DNA of 14,438 nt from Nitrososphaerota archaeon (GTDB lineage: Archaea > Thermoproteota > Nitrososphaeria > Nitrososphaerales > JACQRY01): contig JACQRY010000038.1 of NCBI GenBank assembly GCA_016206275.1, forward strand, positions 1 to 14,438, written 5' to 3'. Below the pieces are notes generated by a model. The model made no database searches. It saw nothing but the letters and a program-made list of their open reading frames with translations, and had not been told where the DNA came from. Shown here piece by piece: positions 1 through 7,234 of the stretch. A program made the position numbers and the translations under genes. Each line of letters opens with the position of its first letter. Position 1 is the stretch's first letter.

Positions 1-352
1 GTTAGGGTGTGATGGGAGGTTACTAAGAAGATTAGAGCTCCTGTATCTACGGGGAAAAAAATTCAGTTGGATTCGGCAAGATTCCAATTTTCCCTCAGAG
101 AACTGTTGAGGATACGCATGAGCGTCATAAACTCTTGACCAGAATTGCAAAGAACACTTTGTCTAACCACAAAAGTTTCCTCAGCACGAATGTACTATAC
201 ACCAAGCGCCTGAATATTCTTGCCGATTTCTTACGATGTCGGGGCGGGATGATGGGGGAGATGACTTGGTGACGCTGTTGTCGAATCTCCCTGCGGGGCA
301 GGTGGAGTAGATGGAGAAGTATCTTGGTTCCGAGTGTCGGTAGACGGCTGCG
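1..352. other. No supportable gene; intergenic or decayed sequence
   Basis: I see no convincing gene, tRNA, repeat or promoter here. The longest open stretch is a plus-strand frame open from about 36 to a TGA near 276. It has no ATG, GTG or TTG in its first part and matches no family I know, so it could be chance or a gene remnant. A short minus-strand frame at 181-381 overlaps the end of the AK6-like gene, has unusual composition and looks like a shadow. Confidence 0.5.
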
Positions 353-940
353 TCAGCTCCTATCTGGATGAGTTGGATCAAAAAAGATGTTCAGCTTGCC
401 TTCATTAGCTATTGGTGTAAGCCAGTCCACCATTCCTTGTCTTCTAAGCTCTTTTTTCTCTAACACAGTGAGAATGTCTTTAACTACTTTCTCGGGACTT
501 TTCTTGGTGCTATCGATTTCAGCTACTTTGTCTTTACCGAAGACTTTTACGGCGCCGGTTAGGAGCAGATCCAGTATTTCGGCGGCTGCGTTCTCTTTCG
601 CTTTCTTTGTGGTGTAGCTTCTTTCGCGATATCTTTCCAGAAGCATGAATGGTGAGCATCGTAGGACGATTACTAAATTCATCTGCTCTCTTGATGCGAC
701 GTCTGCAAGGAGATGGCCGAAGACTATGGCCGAGCCTTTTTCAAGAATTTTTGTCAAATCCTTCTTTAACCCATGAAGGTCAGGAATGTAACCCGTTTCC
801 CTGCCCGCTTGTGAAGGCCCTTGGCGTTTAGCTAGTTCGTTCAAGTCGATTAAGCTGACATCCAGTTGTTTTGCTAAAAGACCAGCGATCGTTCTCTTAC
901 CGGTGGCAGGTGTACCTGTTATGCCGATGACTTGACCTAT
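353..940 (-). CDS. AK6/Fap7-type adenylate kinase-like NTPase, start codon uncertain
   Basis: Predicted small P-loop nucleotide kinase of the AK6 (hCINAP/Fap7) family, whose members bind ATP/AMP and, in eukaryotes and archaea, act in small-subunit ribosome maturation. Counting from 940, the Walker A loop GTPATGKRT lies at residues 9-17. DLNELAK follows near 31-37, the family motif GHLLAD at about 75-80, and a VLRCSP segment near 92-97. A LID-like stretch with RERSY and KENAAAEILD lies at 105-124, and EIDST at 141-145. About 195 residues fits the family. The frame runs back to a TAA at 983-985, but there is no ATG, GTG or TTG before the P-loop. The first such codon is the TTG at 844, which would delete Walker A. 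I place the start at ATA 940 because the family normally begins just before this beta strand. A rare start codon, a sequence error or a small deletion are all possible. It is divergent from the next gene. Confidence 0.85.
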   Translation of the reverse strand: MGQVIGITGTPATGKRTIAGLLAKQLDVSLIDLNELAKRQGPSQAGRETGYIPDLHGLKKDLTKILEKGSAIVFGHLLADVASREQMNLVIVLRCSPFMLLERYRERSYTTKKAKENAAAEILDLLLTGAVKVFGKDKVAEIDSTKKSPEKVVKDILTVLEKKELRRQGMVDWLTPIANEGKLNIFFDPTHPDRS

Positions 941-1094
941 GCGGTTGTTTTTGGTGGTCGTTGCCTTATCTATCCCCTTTGCTTAGCTAATGGAGTAGAT
1001 GAATAAGTAGTTCGGTTCACCTGCAAGAGAAATAGAATTGACCTAAGCTCTGTTTAACCGGATATCCTGTCATCAAATGCATTAGGTGTATGGT

Positions 1095-1424
1095 ATGGCT
1101 ACTAAAGATATTCCCTTCATTCTGGATGCAGCTAAGAACTTGGATGAAAGACGCGTCTTGGTAGAGATTGTTAAGAAAGACCTTAGTCCCGTCAAAAGTA
1201 AGGTCAGAAGAGTTAACGGTGGTAGCCGTATTGGGAAGAAACTGATTACTGCAGGCCTTGTCTTAACCTTAGGCACCCCCGATCCGTTCACAGATATTGT
1301 TGGTTGGCCTCTGTTAGCAGTGGGTGTAGTAGCTGACAGAGTTTACAGTCATACAGGTATCAAAGATATCTATCGGGAAGCGAACAGATTGATGCGCGAA
1401 CTACCTGACCTCAAGAACATTTAG
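1095..1424 (+). CDS. Hypothetical small protein with hydrophobic hairpin
   Basis: I do not recognise this 109-residue protein. A charged helical N-terminal part (about 1-48, rich in Lys, Arg and Glu) is followed by a hydrophobic stretch at roughly 49-80. That stretch is broken by a TPDPFTDIVGWP turn, so it may form a membrane hairpin or buried helical pair. A short charged tail ends the protein. I prefer the ATG at 1095 over the in-frame GTG at 1086 because an AGGTG Shine-Dalgarno-like run (1085-1088 area) precedes it at suitable spacing. It is divergent from the AK6-like gene and convergent with the aldolase gene, so it is probably transcribed alone. Confidence 0.65.
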   Translation: MATKDIPFILDAAKNLDERRVLVEIVKKDLSPVKSKVRRVNGGSRIGKKLITAGLVLTLGTPDPFTDIVGWPLLAVGVVADRVYSHTGIKDIYREANRLMRELPDLKNI

Positions 1425-1488
1425 GACGGGCTTTTGAGCGGATCTTGGACATTCTTGACAGCCATTTTCTGTTTCAAAATAGAATCAA

Positions 1489-2403
1489 TTAGTTGGGTTT
1501 TAGGCCGATGGCTTTTAGGGCGCCTTTGAGCTCGGCTCTTTCTTGTTGTGTCAATGGGGGCATCGGTTTTCTGACCGGGCCTGCTGGTAGTCCGAGCATG
1601 GTTAAGGCTTCTTTGCACGGAGTTACATAACCAGGCTCATATTCGAAGAACTTGTTGACGATTTGCAGCTTCTCGTGGAGTTTTCTTGCCTCGGCAAGTT
1701 TACCGCTTCGGTAGGCTTCGTAGAGATCCACCATCTGTTTGGGATAGACGCAAGCAGCTGTGGAAAAGACTCCTCTTGCGCCTATGCATAGCGCTGCAAA
1801 TAGCTGGCTGTCTATGCCTGTTAGAACAGATATCTTCTTTCCGACGAGTCTAAGTATTTCTACCGCTTCACTCAGGTTAGCATTACTCTGCTTTAGCCCT
1901 ACGACACCATCAATCTTCGAGAGGCTCACCGCCAGGCTAGGAGTGATGTTGTGCCTTGTATACGTAGGATTATTGTAAGCAACTATCGGGATATCTACGG
2001 ATTTGGCTAGGTCAGAGTAGTGTCCCAGAATGGCGCTTGGTGGAAGGTCAAAGTAGTATGGTGGCGTCAAAATTACTGCGTCTGCGCCCACGTTTTTCGC
2101 ATGTTTAGATAGGGATATCACCTCTTTTGTCCCGCAGGCGGATACGCACGCGATTACGGGAACCTTGGAGGGACAACGATCATTTATGACTTCTAAGACC
2201 TTTTTTCTTTCATCATGGAAAAGATGAGGGAATTCTCCGTTGCCACCTGTGGTCATGATTCCGTGAACACCGTTTTCAACAATGTAGTCTACCAGTTTTT
2301 TCAGACCTGGAACATCGACTTCATCTTTCGGTGTAAAAGGTGTGACGATGGCGACTATTACCCCGTGGAGCTTTGATGCTGTTAGAGCCAAGTTTAGCGA
2401 CAC
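1489..2403 (-). CDS. Dihydrodipicolinate synthase/N-acetylneuraminate lyase family aldolase
   Basis: Class I pyruvate-dependent aldolase/lyase with a TIM-barrel fold, cytosolic. At 304 residues it is family size. The signature TTGGNGEF at 51-58 corresponds to the substrate carboxylate-binding loop. Tyr143 in AYNNP is the conserved catalytic Tyr, and Lys171 in VGLKQSN is the Schiff-base lysine. The family covers DapA, N-acetylneuraminate lyase, 2-keto-3-deoxygluconate aldolase and hydroxyproline-pathway enzymes. I cannot choose a substrate from sequence alone. The GGNGEF variant of the GTTGE loop makes a lysine-pathway DapA uncertain. It lies 34 bases after the M20 peptidase gene on the same strand and is probably co-transcribed with it. 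The start is a GTG and the first 10 residues are not conserved, so the true start could be slightly inside. Confidence 0.93.
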   Translation of the reverse strand: MSLNLALTASKLHGVIVAIVTPFTPKDEVDVPGLKKLVDYIVENGVHGIMTTGGNGEFPHLFHDERKKVLEVINDRCPSKVPVIACVSACGTKEVISLSKHAKNVGADAVILTPPYYFDLPPSAILGHYSDLAKSVDIPIVAYNNPTYTRHNITPSLAVSLSKIDGVVGLKQSNANLSEAVEILRLVGKKISVLTGIDSQLFAALCIGARGVFSTAACVYPKQMVDLYEAYRSGKLAEARKLHEKLQIVNKFFEYEPGYVTPCKEALTMLGLPAGPVRKPMPPLTQQERAELKGALKAIGLKPN

Positions 2404-2437
2404 CTCAGGTGCCCAAGCTGGATGTTGTTATAAATTT

Positions 2438-3616
2438 TCATGCTAAGACCTTGGTAATCAAGTGCTCGTAGACTTTTGTGGCGGCGATCAGCTGAGAAAT
2501 TTCCACGTACTCGTCAGCTGAATGGGCCTGCTGAAGCCTACCTGGGCCATACATTACCACCGGTATTCCGAGGTTCTCCGAGTAGAAATGAGCATCTGTG
2601 AACGCTCTAAAACCTGTGGGTTTAACAACGGCTCCTGTAGCCTGAGAAATAGCGTTGATCATATTCTTGACAATGGGCTCGTTCACATCAGTCTCCATTG
2701 CTTCGAGTTCGAGGATAGAGTTGTAGGAGATTCTTAGCTGGGGGTCTTCAGCCTTGGCTTCTGAGATGACTTCCTCAATCTCCTTTTTGGCGATGGCTAC
2801 GCTATCCTTCTTTGGGAGTGTTCTTCTATCAATGACGATCTTGCAGCGATCTGGAATCATGTTGCGTTGCAACCCCCCTTCGATGACTGAGATGGTTATG
2901 TACGGAGGGCCTAAAAGAGGATGTGCACGTTTGTCCCACTTGTTTTTCTTCGGGATGCTGAGGATCTTGTTGGTCAGATTGATCATTTTGTGGATGGCGT
3001 TTACCCCCACCTCAGGGGTGGATGCATGAGCAGACTTACCTTCTATCCGTATCTCCATGCCGAAGTCACCTTTATGGGCTGTCTGCAGCTCCAAATCTGT
3101 GGGTTCAGCTACGACGACGAAGTCTCCTTTCACAGGTTTGTCTATTGTGAGCCTACCGGTGCCGGCTCTTCCCCCGGCTTCCTCGTCTACCACAGCCTCC
3201 ACGATCACGTCGCCCTTCAGTTTCAGACCTAAGTCGACAATACTCTTGACTGCCGCTAGAGCAGAGGCTAAGCCACCCTTCATGTCGGATGACCCTCTGC
3301 CGTAGAGTCTGCCATCTTTTATCAATGCGCCAAAAGGATCCACAGACCATCTAGAGACATCCCCCGGAGGGACAACATCTGTGTGACCGTTAAAGATCAG
3401 GATAGGTGAACCAGATGAGCCCCTTAGCCTACCGACTATGTTTCTCCGCCCCGGTGCCGCTTCATCTATGACTGTCTCCATACCCATCTTTCTCATGTAG
3501 GCTTCAACGTAGTCCGCAGCCTCCCCTTCTTTCCCCGTCACACTAGGGATCTTCACCAGCTCAGAAGTTAGTCGAACTACCTCTTCGCCACCAGCTGCGT
3601 TAATAGTAGAACTCAT
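2438..3616 (-). CDS. M20 family metallopeptidase (ArgE/DapE-type deacylase)
   Basis: Di-zinc amidohydrolase of the M20/ArgE/DapE family, which removes acyl groups from amino acids or cleaves small peptides. Numbering from the alternative GTG at 3628, the expected set is present: GHTDVV with His82 and catalytic Asp84; bridging Asp115 in GSSDMKGG; EE at 149-150 (general base then zinc ligand); Glu175 in AEPT; His201 in SAHASTP at the start of the dimerisation domain; and His369 near the C-terminus in AHSADE. Length about 392-396 is normal. I prefer the ATG at 3616; the GTG at 3628 adds only four residues and neither has a clear Shine-Dalgarno site. It precedes the aldolase by 34 bases and follows the permease by about 135. 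The acyl substrate (acetylornithine, succinyl-diaminopimelate or another) cannot be read from sequence. Confidence 0.93.
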   Translation of the reverse strand: MSSTINAAGGEEVVRLTSELVKIPSVTGKEGEAADYVEAYMRKMGMETVIDEAAPGRRNIVGRLRGSSGSPILIFNGHTDVVPPGDVSRWSVDPFGALIKDGRLYGRGSSDMKGGLASALAAVKSIVDLGLKLKGDVIVEAVVDEEAGGRAGTGRLTIDKPVKGDFVVVAEPTDLELQTAHKGDFGMEIRIEGKSAHASTPEVGVNAIHKMINLTNKILSIPKKNKWDKRAHPLLGPPYITISVIEGGLQRNMIPDRCKIVIDRRTLPKKDSVAIAKKEIEEVISEAKAEDPQLRISYNSILELEAMETDVNEPIVKNMINAISQATGAVVKPTGFRAFTDAHFYSENLGIPVVMYGPGRLQQAHSADEYVEISQLIAATKVYEHLITKVLA

Positions 3617-3690
3617 ACCAATGAGCACTCGGTTAGGCCAGATTTAACTGTTGTAATTATTCGATGTTCTAGCCCGCTTGTCAAGTCTTC

Positions 3691-3733
3691 TGATAAATTA
3701 TCTGCCACAGAATAGGCAAACAGATAATCATCA
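3691..3733. repeat. Imperfect inverted repeat between permease and M20 genes
   Basis: ATTATCTG at 3697-3704 is matched by CAGATAAT at 3721-3728, a perfect 8-base inverted repeat around a 16-base spacer. The outer TGAT (3691-3694) and ATCA (3730-3733) also pair across a 2x1 internal loop, and inner CC/GG can pair. In the minus-strand transcript it falls 30-72 bases after the permease stop and about 75 bases before the M20 start. No T-run follows it, so an operator or an mRNA-processing/stability hairpin is more likely than a terminator. Confidence 0.5.
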
Positions 3734-3762
3734 AATTTAGTTGTAGAGGCGGATCGACGAAC

Positions 3763-5481
3763 CTAGAACGTGAAGCTGGCTTTGAATACGTATCGGGCGA
3801 CCATTACGGCAATTACGAGGATGCCGCCGAAGACCATTGTTGCTGCGGAGAGCGCTACAAGTAGACCGCTGGTCCACCAGTGGAGAATGACAACTGGAAG
3901 GACAAAGGTATCTGGTGTCACCAAGATTGCTGCTGCGCCTAGTTGTCTATAACTTTGAATGAAGACCAGTATTAGTGTGTTGATCAAAGCAGGCTTGATC
4001 ATTGGCAGGGTTATCTTGAAGATGGTGTAGAGCGAGGTTGCGCCGGAGGTTCTCGCAGCCTCTTCTAGCTCGCTGTGGAGTTGTATCATTGAGTTGGATA
4101 AGGCTCTCATGGCGTAGGGCAGGAAGACTACGATGTAAGCTAATACTAGAATACCGATGGTGCCATATATGGGGCGGAAGATGAAGAGAGCAGTCCAAAC
4201 CAATGCTAGAGAGAAGATCATTCCAGGGTAGGCCACTGGTAAGGCGCTGACGAATTCTAGGGCTCTCTTTCCTTTTATCCTGCTTCTGATGGCGAGGTAT
4301 GACATTATGGCAGCAGCTCCGGTTGTAAGAATGGCTGCTAAGATCGCCAAGGTGAAACTGTTCAGAGCGGCTCTATAAATGAGTGGCTCTTGGGTTACGT
4401 AGGCATAGTTGTCGAATGTGAGAAGCGATATCATGTCGACGCCGATTACAGAGTAGAAGCGCATAAAGGACATTAGAAGCATTATGAAAATCGGCAGTCC
4501 AATGGCTAGAAATATATAGCCGATGAGAAAGCCAAGTGCCAAATACTTCAGCCTCCCCAGTTTTATGACTTTAGGGCGGTATCCTTTACCGGTAACTACC
4601 ACATATTTTCTCAGGCGTCTCGTAGTATACAGGTAGAACGTTACTGCAACCGAACTGACGAGAAGCGAGATGAAAGCGAGGGCGGTGGCTCCACCATAGT
4701 CGGGTGGAGACTCGATGCCTATCTTTTCAAAAATTCTGCTCATGAACACATATGTTTTCGCAGGCAGGCCAATGAAGACTGGTGTTTCAAACGAGTTAAC
4801 ACCGATCATGAAAACGAGGGCTCCTGTTGACAGTAATGCAGGTGATATCAATGGGAGAGTGACTTTGAATATTGTTTTCCTAGTGCTAGCTCCAGACATG
4901 CGCGCTGCTTCTTCAAGGGATGGATCCATGGTTCCGAAAGTGCCGCCGATCAGCAAGTAGGCGAGCGCGGCTAAGCTAAGGCTTTGACTCCATATCATTC
5001 CACCCATCCCGTAAATATTGAATGGTAAGGGAGAGAAACCGAAGATGCTGAGCTGTGAGAGTTGATCTGGACTCGAGAAACCGAAGAGATTCATTAAGCC
5101 TACATTGATGAGGCCTACTCTTGGGCTGAGAAGGAAGGTCCAAGCGATGTCTCCCAACATGGATGGGTACATGAAGACGATTAGTGGCAGAATATCAAAG
5201 AGCCGTCTCGCAGGAGTGTCTGTACGATTGATGATCCATGCGAGAAGGAAGGCGATGGTTATGGCAAGGATAGATGAACCAGCCGCAAAGATCACAGTAT
5301 TGCTTAGTAGCTGCACACTTCGAAAGTCCGTAAAAGCTGTGACAAGAAACTCAGTTGTTAGATGTCCCGGCGCGCCCGGAAAGGAGCTCCAAAACATTCC
5401 GAAAAACAGGAAGCCGATAGGCACCACTATTAGGAAGGAAATAGCCGCCACTGCGATTAGTATAACAGGGGATGTTTGCAT
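3763..5481 (-). CDS. ABC transporter permease, two fused membrane domains (FbpB/iron-thiamine type)
   Basis: Inner-membrane permease made of two tandem BPD_transp_1 units in one 572-residue chain, about 12 membrane segments. Each half carries a cytoplasmic EAA coupling loop for the ATPase: LEEAARMSGAS at about 189-199 and LEEAARTSGAT at about 472-482, both followed by an IFKxTLPxIxPAL helix. The linker between halves is charged (about 286-312). This fused form is typical of the FbpB/ThiP/phosphonate-like permeases for ferric iron, thiamine or small organic ligands. No substrate-binding protein or ATPase gene is next to it: alba lies upstream and the M20 gene downstream. Its partners must lie elsewhere. 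The ATG at 5481 is preceded by a GAAGAAGGG purine run. Substrate is unknown; neighbouring amino-acid enzymes suggest, weakly, an organic nutrient. Confidence 0.93.
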   Translation of the reverse strand: MQTSPVILIAVAAISFLIVVPIGFLFFGMFWSSFPGAPGHLTTEFLVTAFTDFRSVQLLSNTVIFAAGSSILAITIAFLLAWIINRTDTPARRLFDILPLIVFMYPSMLGDIAWTFLLSPRVGLINVGLMNLFGFSSPDQLSQLSIFGFSPLPFNIYGMGGMIWSQSLSLAALAYLLIGGTFGTMDPSLEEAARMSGASTRKTIFKVTLPLISPALLSTGALVFMIGVNSFETPVFIGLPAKTYVFMSRIFEKIGIESPPDYGGATALAFISLLVSSVAVTFYLYTTRRLRKYVVVTGKGYRPKVIKLGRLKYLALGFLIGYIFLAIGLPIFIMLLMSFMRFYSVIGVDMISLLTFDNYAYVTQEPLIYRAALNSFTLAILAAILTTGAAAIMSYLAIRSRIKGKRALEFVSALPVAYPGMIFSLALVWTALFIFRPIYGTIGILVLAYIVVFLPYAMRALSNSMIQLHSELEEAARTSGATSLYTIFKITLPMIKPALINTLILVFIQSYRQLGAAAILVTPDTFVLPVVILHWWTSGLLVALSAATMVFGGILVIAVMVARYVFKASFTF

Positions 5482-5566
5482 CCCTTCTTCAGCTCCGATA
5501 AGGTTGTTCTTAACGTTTACCTATTGCTGACGGGAGGAAAATAATCAGTAATACAATTCGTGCTAG

Positions 5567-5578
5567 AAAAGCCAAAAA
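5567..5578 (-). terminator. Possible T-rich terminator after alba
   Basis: On the minus strand about 50 bases past the alba stop there are two T runs, TTTTT then TTTT, separated by GGC. Archaeal transcription can end at such tracts without a hairpin. No hairpin is seen. Confidence 0.3.
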
Positions 5579-5628
5579 TCTTCCAATTAATTCAATAAGA
5601 AAGGAGGATAAGCAGCGTTGTCATACCT

Positions 5629-5904
5629 TTACTTGCCGAGCAATATCTCAATGGAGCTTACGTTGTTCATACTACCAGTTTCGACGCTTTTGACTTGCTC
5701 TGTGTTTATGGCTATGTTCTTAACGCCTACGTCTGTGGCGAATCTCTTTGTGAGGATCTGAGCTACGTCCACCGCCCTGCTGATGGCTCTCCCACGGGCT
5801 TTCAGGGTCACGGAGTCAGCCCCGTTTTGAATCACCGTAAGGCAGGCAAGAACGTAGTTCATGGCTGGTTTCTTTCCTATCAGGACTGTATTTGCATCTA
5901 ACAT
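5629..5904 (-). CDS. alba: DNA/RNA-binding protein Alba
   Basis: Alba (Sac10b) family chromatin protein, a dimeric nucleic-acid binder that coats and bridges archaeal DNA and also binds RNA. The 91-residue product has the family's core: VLIGKKPAMNYV at about 7-18, holding the lysine pair (Lys11, Lys12) equivalent to the DNA-binding/acetylated lysines. Next comes LKARGRAISRAVDVAQI at 34-50, which includes the RGRAI loop, and a closing beta strand SSIEILLGK. Length is normal. The ATG at 5904 is preceded by GTGA with a 6-base spacing and by a clear BRE/box A further upstream. The gene appears monocistronic, with 182 bases before it and a T-rich stretch after it. Confidence 0.97.
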   Translation of the reverse strand: MLDANTVLIGKKPAMNYVLACLTVIQNGADSVTLKARGRAISRAVDVAQILTKRFATDVGVKNIAINTEQVKSVETGSMNNVSSIEILLGK

Positions 5905-5941
5905 TAGATCTCACTAGGTTCTCCAGCGAGCACGGTCTTCC

Positions 5942-5956
5942 CCTTAAATACGTTTC
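5942..5956 (-). promoter_or_regulatory. BRE/TATA promoter of alba
   Basis: Reading the minus strand, GAAAC followed by GTATTTAAGG resembles an archaeal TFB-recognition element plus box A. The box centre is about 43 bases before the alba ATG, which would give a leader of about 17 bases that includes the GTGA ribosome site. Confidence 0.6.
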
Positions 5957-6075
5957 TCCATCGAAAGCCAAGCATTTTCAAAGCCATTTGCGCTTCTGGC
6001 TCTTAGCGAAATGGGCCTTCAGTACATTTCTGGGCGGCGGATCCCTCTCTCCCACATCTGCCTCTACTCTGAAGC

Positions 6076-6081
6076 AAAAAA
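6076..6081 (-). terminator. T6 tract just after nnrD
   Basis: A run of six T on the minus strand begins 5 bases after the dehydratase stop codon. A run this long could end archaeal transcription on its own. There is no other support. Confidence 0.3.
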
Positions 6082-6086
6082 CACCC

Positions 6087-6992
6087 TCACCGGTTAAACT
6101 GCTTCATTACAAACGGAATCATATCGATAACATCTGTAGCTAAGATATGATTACCAAGATTCTCAGCAGACCTTTCTCCAGCCAAGCCATTAAGATAAGC
6201 GCCCACAGCGCCAGCCTCAAAGGGAGTCAGTCCTTTAGACATTAGCCCAGCCACCAACCCTGAAAGCACATCACCCGTCCCTCCAACACTCATAGCCGCG
6301 CAGCCGGTCCTGTTAACAGCAACTCTATCGCCGTCGGAAACCACATCAATAGCACCTTTCAAAATCACGGTTACCCTGCTCTTCAGGGCATACTCCCTGA
6401 CCACCTTAATCCTAGACTCAAGATCCTCGGGCAGATCAACTCCGGAAACCCGTTTGAATTCACCGCCATGAGGAGTTATCACCACAGGCTTGCCGCCCCC
6501 AGCCTCCACCACATCAGGAGTCAAAGCATCCGCATCCAGAAGAATCTTCACTTTTTTCGAAGAAAGCTCTAGCACAAGACGTTTCAACCCCTCCGTCCGC
6601 TGTTTTCCCAATCCAGGCCCCATAGCAACAGATTGGACAGGTGGAAGCCAAGTTAGAAGCCTATTAACGGAGCCGACGGTGAGCTTCGCGTCAGCCAATG
6701 GGAGCACAATGAGATTAGGTGATATGGCTCTAATTGAAGATGCGATTACCTTTGGAACAGCCAGATACACAAGATCAACGCCAGATCTCAAAGACGCGAG
6801 TGCCGTAAGAGTTGGAGCACCGTGATACAGCCAGCTGCCGCCCACAACACCGACCACCCCATTCTGACCTTTATGTGAGTCTGCTATTCTCTCCGGAACC
6901 CATTTTGTCACTAGCTCGGGTGAAGTTTCGATGATACTCTTCTCCACGGTTCTCACCGACGAGAACGCATTCTTGGATATAAATAGGGGCAT
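6087..6992 (-). CDS. nnrD: ADP/ATP-dependent NAD(P)H-hydrate dehydratase, stand-alone domain
   Basis: Repairs hydrated NADH/NADPH (NADHX, NADPHX) using nucleotide hydrolysis; a ribokinase-fold YjeF C-terminal family enzyme. Family motifs in order: SHKGQNGVVGVVGGS near 39-53, GAPTLTALASLRSG at 58-71, GPGLG at 125-129, LDADAL at 152-157, ITPHGGEF at 172-179, LKGAIDVV at 211-218, and the anion-hole/catalytic GGTGDVLSG at 237-245 with Asp241 as base. In many archaea this domain is fused to a YjeF_N epimerase; here that part is absent and no epimerase gene is in the window. The ATG at 6992 gives 301 residues, but residues 1-12 look unconserved. A box A inside this stretch suggests a leaderless start at GTG 6956 (289 residues). 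The gene lies downstream of the FAD oxidoreductase and the micro zinc-finger ORF on the same strand. Confidence 0.95.
   Translation of the reverse strand: MPLFISKNAFSSVRTVEKSIIETSPELVTKWVPERIADSHKGQNGVVGVVGGSWLYHGAPTLTALASLRSGVDLVYLAVPKVIASSIRAISPNLIVLPLADAKLTVGSVNRLLTWLPPVQSVAMGPGLGKQRTEGLKRLVLELSSKKVKILLDADALTPDVVEAGGGKPVVITPHGGEFKRVSGVDLPEDLESRIKVVREYALKSRVTVILKGAIDVVSDGDRVAVNRTGCAAMSVGGTGDVLSGLVAGLMSKGLTPFEAGAVGAYLNGLAGERSAENLGNHILATDVIDMIPFVMKQFNR
6976..6983 (-). promoter_or_regulatory. Box A (TTTATATC) inside the longest nnrD frame
   Basis: The minus strand reads TTTATATC, an excellent archaeal TATA box, centred about 24 bases before the in-frame GTG at 6956. If used, nnrD is leaderless from that GTG and the ATG at 6992 is not the start. 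Confidence 0.5.
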
Positions 6993-7010
6993 CAGGGCTT
7001 TAGATTCGAT

Positions 7011-7160
7011 TCATGCCCATAAGGCGACTGGACGTTGTGCGTAATCGGCGTAATCCATGGTTCTACCTCGGTATTGACACCAATACTTACAGTGCCCCAG
7101 ATTCTTCATTTCCCTTCCGCAAACGTCACATCTCATCGAGACAATCGGTCTTGTCCCCAT
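7011..7160 (-). CDS. Micro zinc-finger protein, 41-49 residues
   Basis: I do not recognise a named family. The minus strand encodes a 49-residue frame from ATG 7160, or 41 residues from ATG 7136, ending at TGA 7011-7013. It contains CDVCGREMKNLGHCKYWC: Cys11, Cys14, His23/Cys24 and Cys28 in the long form, a compact CxxC-x8/9-(H/C)-x3/4-C metal-binding pattern. A basic and aromatic tail follows (CQYRGRTMDYADYAQ), reminiscent of small treble-clef or zinc-ribbon nucleic-acid binders. It sits 74 bases after the FAD oxidoreductase stop and 18 bases before the nnrD ATG, all in the same direction, so it could be part of one transcript. The evidence is the metal-ligand pattern, the fit into the gap and the lack of any better frame; plus-strand frames here look like shadows. 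Confidence 0.55.
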   Translation of the reverse strand: MGTRPIVSMRCDVCGREMKNLGHCKYWCQYRGRTMDYADYAQRPVALWA

Positions 7161-7234
7161 GTAGTAATAACTCTTCTAATCGATATGAGCTCCGCTGTAG
7201 CACTCTTTCTAATTGCATTTGTCGGAATTCGTGT

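Noticed and set aside
5600..5760. AGGAGG followed by a TTG-initiated hydrophobic plus-strand frame opposite alba
   Set aside because: The frame is a hydrophobic antisense shadow of a highly conserved gene; the AGGAGG is probably chance within the T-rich tail region of alba.
5905..6086. Short minus-strand Cys-containing frames in the gap between nnrD and alba
   Set aside because: They are under 30 residues, lack a good start and are interrupted; the gap is explained by a T-tract and the alba promoter.
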